Notes: a model not told the origin generated them from the letters alone. Positions 1 through 6,877 are shown, counted from the stretch's first letter. The stretch is 16,048 nucleotides of DNA from Acidimicrobiaceae bacterium (GCA_009785715.1 WQVT01000010.1:1-16048); one strand, 5' to 3'. A program made the numbers and translations.

Positions 1-834
1 ACGGGCAACATCAAGCTGAACTCGCCGATCACCGGGATGGCCCCGACCAAAGATGGGAGGGGGTACTGGTTGGTGGCGGCCGACGGCGGCATCTTCTCAT
101 TCGGCGACGCCAGGTTCTACGGGTCGCTCGGCGCCGACACGAACCTGCCCGCCGGGATCGTCGGGATGGCCCCCACTCCCGACGGGAAGGGGTACCTGCT
201 CGTGGGGAACGGTGGCGGCGTCTACGCGTTCGGCGACGCCGTCTACCGCGGGCAGAGCTCGGCTATCCAGCCAACCGAGGTGATCACGGGCATCGCCACC
301 ACTCCGGACGGGCTGGGCTACTGGCTCCTCGAACCGGACGCGTTCCCCGTGGCGTTCAACCATCCCGGCCCGACCAGCGCCCTCGAGGCCAGGATCGTGT
401 CCATCGCCACCAGCCAGGTTCACGGGAACCCGGACTACAAGCGGTCCTTCTGCAATCCCTACGGACCGTGTGAGGAGTGGTGCGCCCTGTTCGCTACCTG
501 GGTATGGGACACGGCCGGCATCCCGATCCCGCGCTACGCCTTCGTCGGCAACGTCTTCGACTGGGCGGCCGCCCACACCGGGGTCTTCGGCGCCAAGGTC
601 AAGGCGCAGCCGGGGGATTTCGTGCTCTACGGCACCGGACCGCAGACGGTGGCCACCGCCGTGCACATGGCGGTCGTGACCCAGGTCTGGCCGGACGGGG
701 CGATCGACACCGTCGATGGTGACTCCGGTCCGGCGCCCTACGGCCACTTCAACGTGACCCTCAACGGGCCGTTCCTGCCCTCGAATTCGGCCGTCTACAA
801 CGGCTTCCCGATCTTCGCCTTCGCCAGGCCCTGA
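1..834 (+). CDS. Secreted CHAP-type peptidoglycan hydrolase with N-terminal propeller-like repeats (5' partial)
   Basis: The reading frame is open at base 1, so the protein starts upstream; 277 residues are visible. Residues about 10-118 hold two full and one partial copy of a 42-43-residue repeat with 'PDG.GYWLV..DGGIFSFGDA.FYGS' character, a repeat class common in secreted actinobacterial proteins. Residues about 130-277 look like a CHAP/NlpC-like amidase domain: C161 lies in 'EEWCALFATWVW' as the likely nucleophile and H222 in 'AVHMAVVTQV' as its partner, with acidic residues in 'DTVDGDS' after it. The family cleaves peptide bonds in peptidoglycan outside the membrane. Signal peptide and upstream repeats are not in the window. 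The gene converges on the minus-strand gene ending at 857, with a gap of 22 bases. Class confidence is good; the exact bond cut is unknown. Confidence 0.82.
   Translation, partial: TGNIKLNSPITGMAPTKDGRGYWLVAADGGIFSFGDARFYGSLGADTNLPAGIVGMAPTPDGKGYLLVGNGGGVYAFGDAVYRGQSSAIQPTEVITGIATTPDGLGYWLLEPDAFPVAFNHPGPTSALEARIVSIATSQVHGNPDYKRSFCNPYGPCEEWCALFATWVWDTAGIPIPRYAFVGNVFDWAAAHTGVFGAKVKAQPGDFVLYGTGPQTVATAVHMAVVTQVWPDGAIDTVDGDSGPAPYGHFNVTLNGPFLPSNSAVYNGFPIFAFARP
28..354 (+). repeat. Tandem 42-43-residue protein repeat (propeller/NHL-like)
   Basis: Unit 1 covers 28-156, unit 2 covers 157-282, and a truncated third unit starts at 283. Each begins with I-x-G-M/I-A-x-T-x-D-G-x-G-Y and the two full units carry a Phe-Gly-Asp-Ala motif. 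The units are diverged at the DNA level, so this is an old protein repeat, not a recent duplication. More copies probably lie upstream of the window. Confidence 0.75.
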
Positions 835-856
835 CGAGAGGCGGGCGGCCGGGGCT

Positions 857-1477
857 CTAGTTGACGGCGGAGCCCTGCAGGGAATCGAGGACGGTCCGCT
901 CGACGGTGGGGGAGGAGTGCGCCACCAGCCACACCTCGGTCTGGCTGTGGGCCTCCCACACGTCGACGGCGAGCGAGCGCGAACCGCCCGGCCGGGTCAA
1001 CGTGACCGCCCACGCGAAGCTGGTCCCGGGAACGTTGACCCGGTGCCCACCGGAGGCGGCGAACCTGGTGGGCGTGACGACGCCGTAGGCCCAGAGCGCT
1101 TCGGGCACCGGGGTGGAAGGACCGGGTGAGGTCCTGGCGATGCGCTCACTTTCCCCAACCCAACCTCCACTGCCCCGGTAATAGAAGTCGCCGTTGGCGT
1201 CGCTCATCGAGCCGATCTCCGACCACTTCGTCGGGATGGCGAAGCCGAAATAGGCGTCCGTGACCGCCTGATAGCCGGGGGGAGTGCGCAGCGGGTTGAC
1301 CACCGGTTCGGGGGCGCCGCCGTTCGTGAACGCGCCCATGGCATAGAGGATGGCAAAGACGACCGGGGTCATCGCCATCAGCAACATCCACCGCCGGTTG
1401 CGCCGTGCCTGGGCGTCGCGGGGTGAGGCCGGTGAACCGTGACGCTGGTCTGCCGAGCTGGAGAGGAGGTCTGGCAT
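857..1477 (-). CDS. Small membrane-anchored protein with extracytoplasmic domain, function unknown
   Basis: 206 residues. A basic, polar N-terminus of about 28 residues precedes one hydrophobic segment (about 30-50, 'MLLMAMTPVVFAILYAMGAF'), followed by about 155 polar residues rich in Gly, Trp and Tyr, so the bulk is predicted to face outside (positive-inside rule). There are no cysteines and no catalytic motif that I recognise. The ATG at 1477 lies two bases after the TAG of the AI-2E-family gene (1480-2730), so the two are almost certainly co-transcribed. The ribosome binding site is weak (GAGCC), consistent with translational coupling. I do not recognise the family; a role alongside the permease is inference from position only. 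Confidence 0.75.
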   Translation of the reverse strand: MPDLLSSSADQRHGSPASPRDAQARRNRRWMLLMAMTPVVFAILYAMGAFTNGGAPEPVVNPLRTPPGYQAVTDAYFGFAIPTKWSEIGSMSDANGDFYYRGSGGWVGESERIARTSPGPSTPVPEALWAYGVVTPTRFAASGGHRVNVPGTSFAWAVTLTRPGGSRSLAVDVWEAHSQTEVWLVAHSSPTVERTVLDSLQGSAVN

Positions 1478-1479
1478 GG

Positions 1480-2730
1480 CTAGGGCTCATGTTGCCACGG
1501 CCACCTGCCGCGGCCCCGGTCGGGCCCACCCCCCGGCTCGGGTGCTCCCGGTGCCGTGCCCTCCGGGCTGTGGTCGTCCGGGCCGCCGTTTCCCGTGTGC
1601 TCCGCGAGCTGCGGGGGCTCCGCCAACCGGGCGTCTCCGCTCAGCGCCGGCGACGCCCCGTCGCGGGAGGCCCCCTCCCCGGAGCGGACGAGGGCGCGCA
1701 CCGCCGAGCTCAGGCAGGCCGTCAGCGGCACCGCGAAGAGGACCCCCACGATGCCGGCCAGGACGCCGCCGGCGGTCAGGGACAGCACCGTGGCGAGCGG
1801 ATGGATGCGCACGTACCGTCCGACGACGAACGGCTGGAGGATGTGCGCCTCGATCTGGTCGTCCGCGATCAGGACGACCGTCACGATGATTGCTGCCGTC
1901 AGGCCGTGGGCCACGCCCGCGACCCCGACGGCCACGAGGCCGGTGACGACGGCGCCGATGATGGGCACGACGCTCCCGGCGGCCACCAGCACCGCCAGGG
2001 GCAGGACCAGCGGCACGCCGAGGATCGCGAGCACGATGGCGATCACGACCCCGTGGAAGACGGCGACCACGAGGGTGCCCTGCACGTACTGGCGCAGGGT
2101 GTCCCACGCGGCGCGGCCCGCCAGATCGACCCGGGGCCGGGCGGCTGTGGGCGCCGCCAGGCAGACGAAGCGCCATATCCGGGCGCCGTCGTAGAGGAAG
2201 AAGATCGCGATGAAGAAGGTGAGCAGGAGCCCCGTTGCCAGCTGCAGGAGCGTCTTGCCGGTGGAGGTCGCCGCCGAGATGACCGTCGAGCTGTGACGGC
2301 TCACCTCCCTCGAGATCGTGGAGGAGAGGTTCTCCACGGTCTTCGGACTGATCCGCAGCGGGCCCCGCTCCAGCCAGTGCCGGAGGTGGGGGATCACGGC
2401 GTTGACCTCGTCGGCCAGCTGCGGGAACTGATCGACGGCGCGGAGCACCACCAGCGTCAGCAGCCCCCCGATGACGACCACCGCGGCAATGATCGTCGCG
2501 AGGGTCGCCATCCCCCTCGGGACCCGCCGGTTGCGCAGCACGGTGAGCAGCGGATCCAGCAGTGCCGTGAGCAACAGGGCAATCGCGATCGGCACGATCA
2601 CCTCGAGGAGGTGCCCGAGGACCCGCAGCAGCAGGTAGGCGGCGACCCCGATCAGGAGCAGCCGCCAGGCATACTCGGTCGTCGTGCGCAGCAGTGGGCC
2701 GGGGTGTCGAGACGGGTCCTCGGCCGGCAT
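1480..2730 (-). CDS. AI-2E family transporter (PF01594-type permease)
   Basis: 416 residues with the layout of the AI-2E/TqsA-YdiK-PerM family: about eight hydrophobic segments, a paired N-terminal hairpin (about 22-62), a soluble middle region (about 95-160), then a C-terminal membrane block with the glycine-rich 'GVLAGIVGVLFAVPLTA' near 325-341. The family name comes from an autoinducer-2 export claim for one member; other members act as ion/H+ antiporters, so the substrate cannot be read from sequence. A hydrophilic Pro/Gly/Asp-rich tail of about 65 residues follows the last membrane segment and is probably cytoplasmic and disordered. A GGAG lies only 2 nt before the ATG, with a TATAGG box at 2749-2744, so initiation may be near-leaderless. 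First gene of a two-gene unit. Confidence 0.88.
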   Translation of the reverse strand: MPAEDPSRHPGPLLRTTTEYAWRLLLIGVAAYLLLRVLGHLLEVIVPIAIALLLTALLDPLLTVLRNRRVPRGMATLATIIAAVVVIGGLLTLVVLRAVDQFPQLADEVNAVIPHLRHWLERGPLRISPKTVENLSSTISREVSRHSSTVISAATSTGKTLLQLATGLLLTFFIAIFFLYDGARIWRFVCLAAPTAARPRVDLAGRAAWDTLRQYVQGTLVVAVFHGVVIAIVLAILGVPLVLPLAVLVAAGSVVPIIGAVVTGLVAVGVAGVAHGLTAAIIVTVVLIADDQIEAHILQPFVVGRYVRIHPLATVLSLTAGGVLAGIVGVLFAVPLTACLSSAVRALVRSGEGASRDGASPALSGDARLAEPPQLAEHTGNGGPDDHSPEGTAPGAPEPGGGPDRGRGRWPWQHEP

Positions 2731-2851
2731 TGCTCCAGCCTGCCCTATAGAAGCCTGTGACCGATGTCTCTGTGCTCCGAGTTGTGCTGCGAGGGGAACT
2801 TTGAGAAAATGTTCACGTGCTCGGGGCGCCCCCCGCCCCTAGAGCCGAAGC

Positions 2852-2888
2852 GAGAAGGCCCGGCAAAACCCCCCCGCCGGGTCTTCTT
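2852..2888. other. Strong hairpin (11-13 bp stem) in a divergent intergenic region
   Basis: GAAGGCCCGGC at 2854-2864 pairs with GCCGGGTCTTC at 2876-2886 over all eleven positions (one G-U), around the loop AAAACCCCCCC. An A-T pair (2853/2887) and a G-U (2852/2888) extend it. It lies between divergent genes (starts at 2730 on minus and 2923 on plus), so it does not sit after either gene, and no T-run follows on either strand. It may be a leader structure, a protein-binding site or a terminator of an unrecognised short transcript. Confidence 0.6.
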
Positions 2889-2909
2889 CGCGTCCGGGCG
2901 TCGGATAAG

Positions 2910-2915
2910 TAGTCT
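2910..2915 (+). promoter_or_regulatory. -10 box TAGTCT for a leaderless start at 2923
   Basis: TAGTCT matches the actinobacterial TAnnnT -10 and ends 7 bases before the ATG at 2923, so transcription would start on or next to the start codon. No clear -35 is visible. There is no purine-rich ribosome binding site before the ATG, which fits leaderless translation. Confidence 0.45.
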
Positions 2916-2922
2916 CTCCGGG

Positions 2923-3084
2923 ATGAGCATGACCTCCGGGCCCGCCGACGGGTCGGAGCCGGCCGAACAGGGTGCATCCTCGGGCGACGACACGGCGGCA
3001 TTTCAGCGCTTCTATCTCTCGGACACGCCGAAGGAACCGAGGTCGCTGCTGTACCGCCTCCTCGTCGGCTGGTGGAGGGACTGA
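2923..3084 (+). CDS. Small ORF, 53 residues, function unknown
   Basis: The protein begins MSMTSGPADG, has an acidic, Gly/Ser/Asp-rich first half, and ends with a more structured half, 'FQRFYLSDTPKEPRSLLYRLL' in character, closing with GWWRD. The same frame is open upstream to an ATG at 2764, but that extension reads through the hairpin as Pro/Arg-rich sequence and looks non-coding. The start at 2923 is favoured by the TAGTCT box just before it; ATG 2929 is an alternative. The thioesterase GTG follows 61 bases after the stop, so the two may share a transcript. I do not recognise a family; the C-terminal half is the part to test for conservation. Confidence 0.42.
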   Translation: MSMTSGPADGSEPAEQGASSGDDTAAFQRFYLSDTPKEPRSLLYRLLVGWWRD

Positions 3085-3145
3085 TCCCGACGGGGCGGAC
3101 CCCGATCGGGACGGGACGGCACCCGGGACCGAGCGGCCGCCATCG

Positions 3146-3580
3146 GTGACCGACGTCCCCTCGAACCTGTCCGATCCCTCCGGGTTCATCGCCCACATCG
3201 GCCTGTACTTCGACACGGTGAGCGGCGTGCTGGTCACCGGCCACCTGGACGTCACGCCCGAGCACCACACGCCGTGGGGGGTCGTCCATGGCGGGGTCTA
3301 CGCCTCCATGATCGAGAGCGCCGCCAGCCTCGGGGCCTCGATCGCCGTCCTCGAAGAAGGCCGGTACGCGGTCGGGGTCAACAATCAGACGGACTTCCTC
3401 CGCCCCCACCGCCTCGGCCGCCTCGATCTGCGCGCCACGCCCGTCCAGCAGGGGCGCACCCTCCAGCTCTGGGTCGTCGACATCACCAACGCCGACGACA
3501 GGACCGTGGCGAGGGGACAGGTGCGCCTCTTCAACCAGGCCCTCGCCGCGGGGGACGGCCCGAACGGGAGGGTGCCCTAA
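3146..3580 (+). CDS. PaaI/4HBT-type hotdog-fold acyl-CoA thioesterase
   Basis: From the GTG at 3146 the product is 144 residues, the normal size for a single hotdog domain. The hallmark HGG is at residues 48-50 in 'WGVVHGGVYASMIESAAS', with E57 in the place of the acidic catalytic residue, as in Arthrobacter-type 4-hydroxybenzoyl-CoA thioesterases. 'NNQTDFLRPHRLGRLDLRA' and the closing 'ARGQVRLFN' strands also fit the family. These cytoplasmic enzymes hydrolyse acyl- or aryl-CoA thioesters; the substrate is not predictable. The frame is open upstream to 2972, but that extension overlaps the small ORF and reads as Arg/Ser-rich low complexity, so GTG 3146 is preferred. Its ribosome binding site is poor. 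Confidence 0.83.
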   Translation: MTDVPSNLSDPSGFIAHIGLYFDTVSGVLVTGHLDVTPEHHTPWGVVHGGVYASMIESAASLGASIAVLEEGRYAVGVNNQTDFLRPHRLGRLDLRATPVQQGRTLQLWVVDITNADDRTVARGQVRLFNQALAAGDGPNGRVP

Positions 3581-3581
3581 C

Positions 3582-3587
3582 TAGGCT
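3582..3587 (+). promoter_or_regulatory. -10 box TAGGCT for a leaderless start at 3595
   Basis: TAGGCT (TAnnnT) begins just after the thioesterase stop codon and ends 7 bases before the GTG at 3595. The purine run GGGAGG abuts the GTG with no spacer, too close to work as a normal ribosome binding site, which supports a leaderless message. Confidence 0.42.
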
Positions 3588-3594
3588 CGGGAGG

Positions 3595-3921
3595 GTGACC
3601 GAGCACGCTTTCCATCCCGCCCTGGGCGATGTGGAGCTGACCCGGATCCTTGCCGCGCTGGCCGACCCCGGACGTCTGCGCGCCGTGCGCACCCTGGCGG
3701 AGAGCTCGGGCGCCGCCTGTACCGAGTTGCAGGTTCTGGCGGGCCTGACGGTGACCAAATCGACGATGTCCCATCATCTCCGGATCATGCGGGAGGCCGG
3801 GCTCGTCCACGTCACGGTGTGTGGCGCGCGGCGAGTCGTCACCCTGCGACGGGACGAGCTCGACGACGCGTTTCCGGGCCTTCTCGACGCCATTCTCGGC
3901 TGGCCCGGCGGCGTTGCGTGA
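3595..3921 (+). CDS. ArsR-family winged-helix transcriptional regulator
   Basis: 108 residues from GTG 3595. 'ILAALADPGRLRAVRTLAE' (about 18-36) is the usual ArsR opening, followed by the helix-turn-helix with recognition helix 'TKSTMSHHLRIMREAGL' (about 54-70) and the wing 'VHVTVCGARRVVTLR' (about 71-85). The metal-binding ELCVCDL motif of ArsR/SmtB sensors is absent; C42 and C76 are the only cysteines. It is more likely one of the many non-metal or oxidant-sensing members. It starts 14 bases after the thioesterase stop and lies 36 bases before the GT51 gene, so these neighbours are possible targets by inference. GTG 3631 is a less likely alternative start because it would remove conserved N-terminal residues. 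Confidence 0.83.
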   Translation: MTEHAFHPALGDVELTRILAALADPGRLRAVRTLAESSGAACTELQVLAGLTVTKSTMSHHLRIMREAGLVHVTVCGARRVVTLRRDELDDAFPGLLDAILGWPGGVA

Positions 3922-3957
3922 TCCCCGAATTGCCCGGTTCTGTGGCACCGTCGGGGC

Positions 3958-4773
3958 GTGGACGTCTACGACATTCAGGGTGATACCACCGTCGTAGACC
4001 GGACGCGACCGCTGCCGGTGACCCAACCTCGCCGTCGTTCCCGGAGGCGCCTCTCCGTACGTCATCGCTGGCTGCGCCGGGCCTTGCAGGCCTTGCTCGC
4101 CCTGGTCGTTCTGGCCGTCGCCGGCTTCGGGGGGCTCCTGTACTTCTCCCCCTCGGTGTCGACGGCCCCGGCCAAGGTCCAGGCGATCCTGGCGGCCAAC
4201 CATGCGCCGAGCGATGGCGGGGTGGTGCCCGCCAAGGTCGGTGCCGCGCTGCTGGCAACCGAGGACAGCCGCTACTACCACGGCCTCGCCGTCGATCCCC
4301 GTGGCGTGGTGCGGGGATCCTGGGGCGTGATCACCGGGGACTCGAACGCCGGCGGGGCCACGATCGAGATCCAGCTCGCGAAGATGCTCTATACGCCCGG
4401 CAGCTCGGATCCCCTCTCCGTGGTCGAACAGGTCGCCCTCGCGTTCAAGCTCGACCAGCACTTCACGAAGACCCAGATCCTCGCCATGTACCTCGATGCC
4501 GCCTATTTCGGGGACGGCGCGTACGGGATCACCGCGGCGGCCACCCACTACTTCGGGGTGCCGGCCGACCAGCTGACCTGGGGCCAGGCCAGTTTGCTCG
4601 CCGGGCTGGTGCAGGCGCCCACCTCCTACGATCCGCACGGCCACCTGACGCTCGCCCTCGAGCGTCGAGCGCACGTGCTCAACCGCCTGGTGGCGACCGG
4701 AACGCTCACCCGCGCGGAGGCCGACCAGGCAGCAGCCGCCCCCCTGAACCCGGTCGTGCCATTCAGCGGTTGA
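3958..4773 (+). CDS. Monofunctional GT51 peptidoglycan glycosyltransferase-like protein
   Basis: 271 residues: an Arg-rich cytoplasmic tail (about 24-40), one membrane anchor (about 41-63) and a GT51 domain (about 85-240), with no transpeptidase domain. GT51 enzymes polymerise lipid II into glycan chains on the outer membrane face. Motif 1 is at 101-112 ('TEDSRYYHGLAVD') with catalytic E102; motif 2 at 132-142 ('GGATIEIQLAK'); motif 3 includes E157 (second catalytic Glu) and 'TQILAMYLDAAYFG'; motif 5 is 'WGQASLLAGLVQAPTSYDP'. Several normally invariant positions differ: the motif 1 His is shifted by one, GGSTxTQQ is GGATIEIQ, and YLN is YLD. It may be a specialised or weakly active paralogue. 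The GTG start has no clear ribosome binding site and could be leaderless. Confidence 0.85.
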   Translation: MDVYDIQGDTTVVDRTRPLPVTQPRRRSRRRLSVRHRWLRRALQALLALVVLAVAGFGGLLYFSPSVSTAPAKVQAILAANHAPSDGGVVPAKVGAALLATEDSRYYHGLAVDPRGVVRGSWGVITGDSNAGGATIEIQLAKMLYTPGSSDPLSVVEQVALAFKLDQHFTKTQILAMYLDAAYFGDGAYGITAAATHYFGVPADQLTWGQASLLAGLVQAPTSYDPHGHLTLALERRAHVLNRLVATGTLTRAEADQAAAAPLNPVVPFSG

Positions 4774-4798
4774 AACACCGCTATCCGTGGTCGCACGG
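4765..4798 (+). terminator. Tandem hairpins at the end of the GT51 gene, possible terminator
   Basis: AGCGGT (4765-4770) pairs with ACCGCT (4777-4782) around a 6-nt loop containing the TGA stop. CCGTG (4785-4789) pairs with CACGG (4794-4798) around GTCG. No T-run follows, so it is not a classical intrinsic terminator, but it sits between a gene end and the next promoter-like box. Confidence 0.33.
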
Positions 4799-4805
4799 GC
4801 TCTTG

Positions 4806-4814
4806 GGCTAATGT
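4806..4814 (+). promoter_or_regulatory. Extended -10 GGCTAATGT before the GT2 gene
   Basis: TAATGT at 4809-4814 matches TAnnnT and is preceded by GGC. It would start transcription near 4821, about 70 bases before the GTG at 4890. No good -35 is visible. It resembles the boxes at 5974, 10309 and 10254. Confidence 0.42.
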
Positions 4815-4889
4815 CAACGAGTCGGAAAGCGGGTGGTGCGGACCGGTGAATGCCGGGCCGAGTTAGACCGTGAGAGGACAGATTCAAGG

Positions 4890-5915
4890 GTGAAGCTCAT
4901 CGTGCAGATCCCCTGCCTGAATGAAGCAGAGACGCTCCCGTTGGTCTTCGAAGGGATGCCCCGTACGATTCCCGGAATCGATTCGATCGAGTTCCTGGTA
5001 ATCGACGACGGCTCAACGGACGGCACCTCCGAAGTCGCTCGCCGCCTCGGGGTGCACCACATCATCCGGCACACGAGAAACATGGGTCTCGGCCAGTCAT
5101 TTCACGACGGAGCCCTGAAGGCGCTCGAGCTCGGGGCCGATATCCTCGTTACCACCGACGGGGATAACCAGTACCCGAGCGAGCGGATCGCCGATCTCGT
5201 GCGGCCGGTCCTCGAGGGCCATGCGGACATCGTCGTCGCGGACCGCCAGACCGACCGCATCGCCCACTTCTCGCCACTCAAAAAGAAGCTGCAGAGGGTG
5301 GGCAGTCGCGTCGTCAACCTGGCGGCAGGCACCGAGTTGCCCGACGCGGCCAGTGGTTTCCGCGCCTATTCGCGTGAGGCGCTCCTGCGGATCAATACGG
5401 TGACCCGCTTCAGTTACTGCCTGGAAACCATCATTCAGGCCGGCAACAAGCGATTGGCGCTGGCGAGCATCCCGATCCAGACGAACGGCAAGACCAGGGA
5501 GTCGAGGCTGTTTCGCCACCCCGGGGAACACGTCGTCAAGTCCGCGGTGACGATCATTCGGGCGTACATCATGTACAAGCCGATGATCCTCTTCGCCACG
5601 ATCGGCTCGCTCCTCCTGGTTGCTTCGCTGATCCCCTTCGTGCGCTTCCTGATTCTGTTCTTCTTCACCACACGCTCAGGGGGAACGCACAACATCCAAT
5701 CCCTGGTGGCGGGTGCGGTGCTCATGATCGGGGCGCTGCTCTCCTTCGCCCTCGCCGTCATCGCCGACATGATCCGGATCAATCGGGTGCTCGTCGAGGA
5801 CTCCCTGGAACAGGGGAAGCGCCGTCATTTGCACGCCATGTTCCCGGAGATCTCTCCGGTGGAACCCAGCGTCGACGGTGCCGGCTGGGCGGTGCCGGTC
5901 AGCGAAGAGGTCTAG
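4890..5915 (+). CDS. GT2 family glycosyltransferase with two C-terminal membrane segments
   Basis: 341 residues from GTG 4890, which gives the standard opening 'MKLIVQIPCLNEAETLP'. AGAGGA at 4873-4878 is a plausible but rather distant ribosome binding site; the frame is open to GTG 4833, but that extension is Arg/Glu-rich and unlike the family. The GT-A domain shows 'DDGSTDGT' (39-46), the metal-binding DGD of 'DGDNQYP' (90-96) and 'SGFRAYSREA' (155-164). Two hydrophobic stretches (about 231-259 and 270-294) anchor it in the membrane. This is the DPM1/polyprenyl-phosphate glycosyltransferase-like layout, so transfer of a sugar from a nucleotide donor to a polyprenyl-phosphate or membrane lipid is likely; the sugar is unknown. 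First gene of the right-hand glycan locus. Confidence 0.87.
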   Translation: MKLIVQIPCLNEAETLPLVFEGMPRTIPGIDSIEFLVIDDGSTDGTSEVARRLGVHHIIRHTRNMGLGQSFHDGALKALELGADILVTTDGDNQYPSERIADLVRPVLEGHADIVVADRQTDRIAHFSPLKKKLQRVGSRVVNLAAGTELPDAASGFRAYSREALLRINTVTRFSYCLETIIQAGNKRLALASIPIQTNGKTRESRLFRHPGEHVVKSAVTIIRAYIMYKPMILFATIGSLLLVASLIPFVRFLILFFFTTRSGGTHNIQSLVAGAVLMIGALLSFALAVIADMIRINRVLVEDSLEQGKRRHLHAMFPEISPVEPSVDGAGWAVPVSEEV

Positions 5916-5973
5916 TGCACCTGATGGCCTTCAGCGCGCCCTGGTCCCGGTCCCTACGGCCGGAGGTACCCCC

Positions 5974-5982
5974 TGCTAAGCT
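5974..5982 (+). promoter_or_regulatory. Extended -10 TGCTAAGCT before the methyltransferase at 6098
   Basis: TAAGCT at 5977-5982 with TGC upstream makes an extended -10. Transcription would start near 5989, leaving a leader of about 109 bases. No clear -35 is visible. It shares TGCTAA with the box at 10309-10317. Confidence 0.45.
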
Positions 5983-6083
5983 CCTTCGAACATCACAGGA
6001 CCGGCGACCACTCGGGGACTACGTTCCGTACGTGACCGTTCGCCGCGTGTGATCTTGGATGAAGGCCGATCTTGAACAAAGGC

Positions 6084-6090
6084 AAGGAGA
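6084..6090 (+). promoter_or_regulatory. Ribosome binding site AAGGAGA that sets the start at 6098
   Basis: AAGGAGA lies 7 bases before ATG 6098. It falls inside the longer open frame that begins at 6059, which argues that translation starts at 6098. Confidence 0.75.
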
Positions 6091-6097
6091 TTTCGCC

Positions 6098-6877
6098 ATG
6101 GCCGGAATAGATCCGACTCCCGAATCTCACTCCCCCGAGGCGATAGCGTCGTACGAGGAGCTGGGCGCTCATTTCGATGAGAATGACCCGCGTGAGATGT
6201 ACACCTACATGAGCTCGAAGTTCGTCAGCGACTACTCGCTGATGGAGCATGTGGGCATGGACGGGAAGTCGGTCCTGAACGTCGGCTGTTCGTTCCCGAT
6301 CGACGAGTTGTACTACGCACGCAAGATCGGGAGTTGGACCTCGATCGACCTGAGCCCGCAGTCCGTCAAGGGTGCCGAAGAGATCCTCACCAAGGAATTG
6401 CATCCCGACCTGGCCAAGAAGTTCACGTTCAAGGTTGCGGACGCCTGTGACATGCCGTTCGAGGACGGTACCTTCGACGTCTCTGTCGCCATGTCGACCA
6501 TCGACCACATTCCGTCGCCGGAAGCGCGGCAAAAGGCTATCGACGAGATGGCCCGCACGACCAAACCTGGCGGGTACGTGATCGTCACGGTGCCCAATCT
6601 GTGGTGCCTGCCGTACACCGCGGGGATCCGCAAGATGACCCGCGATAAGACCCTGCACTACGGCTTTGCGCACTCGTTTTCCCCGCTCGAGGTGCGCGGG
6701 ATGGGCGAGAAGGCGGGACTCAAGCCCATCAAGTTCGCGTCGAGCATCTCTCCGCCGCAGGTGTGGCTCCCCGGGTATCCCGGCTACATCCGGTGGCCAG
6801 CGGAGGCGACGTTCCTCGCCCTCAAGCCTCTCGGCTACTTCGGGCGGCGAGTCGGCTACGCCTTCAAGAAACCGTAG
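6098..6877 (+). CDS. Class I SAM-dependent methyltransferase
   Basis: 259 residues from ATG 6098. The Rossmann-type methyltransferase core covers about 55-170: motif I region 'VLNVGCSFPIDE' (59-70), the acidic loop after strand 2 in 'TSIDLSPQSV', then 'VADACDMPFEDGTFDVSVAMSTIDHIP' and the post-motif 'TKPGGYVIVTVPN'. Motif I lacks the second and third glycines of the usual GxGxG (it reads VGCSFP), so the cofactor loop is unusual. The C-terminal 80 residues are rich in aromatic residues and may bind a membrane-linked substrate. It is followed after 50 bases by the LPG-synthase-type membrane protein, probably in one transcript. A small sugar or lipid acceptor is inferred from the glycan-locus context. 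Confidence 0.85.
   Translation: MAGIDPTPESHSPEAIASYEELGAHFDENDPREMYTYMSSKFVSDYSLMEHVGMDGKSVLNVGCSFPIDELYYARKIGSWTSIDLSPQSVKGAEEILTKELHPDLAKKFTFKVADACDMPFEDGTFDVSVAMSTIDHIPSPEARQKAIDEMARTTKPGGYVIVTVPNLWCLPYTAGIRKMTRDKTLHYGFAHSFSPLEVRGMGEKAGLKPIKFASSISPPQVWLPGYPGYIRWPAEATFLALKPLGYFGRRVGYAFKKP

Noticed and set aside
1480..2730. Quorum-sensing (AI-2) exporter
   Set aside because: The family name alone does not give the substrate, and no luxS or signalling gene is nearby.
1405..2760. 451-codon plus-strand frame opposite the AI-2E-family gene
   Set aside because: The minus-strand product has clear membrane segments and family character; the plus-strand product is Asp/Arg/Gln low complexity.
2764..2922. 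N-terminal extension of the 53-residue ORF from ATG 2764
   Set aside because: It reads through the hairpin as Pro/Arg-rich sequence and lacks a ribosome binding site; the TAGTCT box fits the start at 2923 better.
3577..4887. 436-codon minus-strand frame opposite the ArsR and GT51 genes
   Set aside because: It spans two well-supported genes and their intergenic gap, with a Gly/Arg/His-rich product and no motif.
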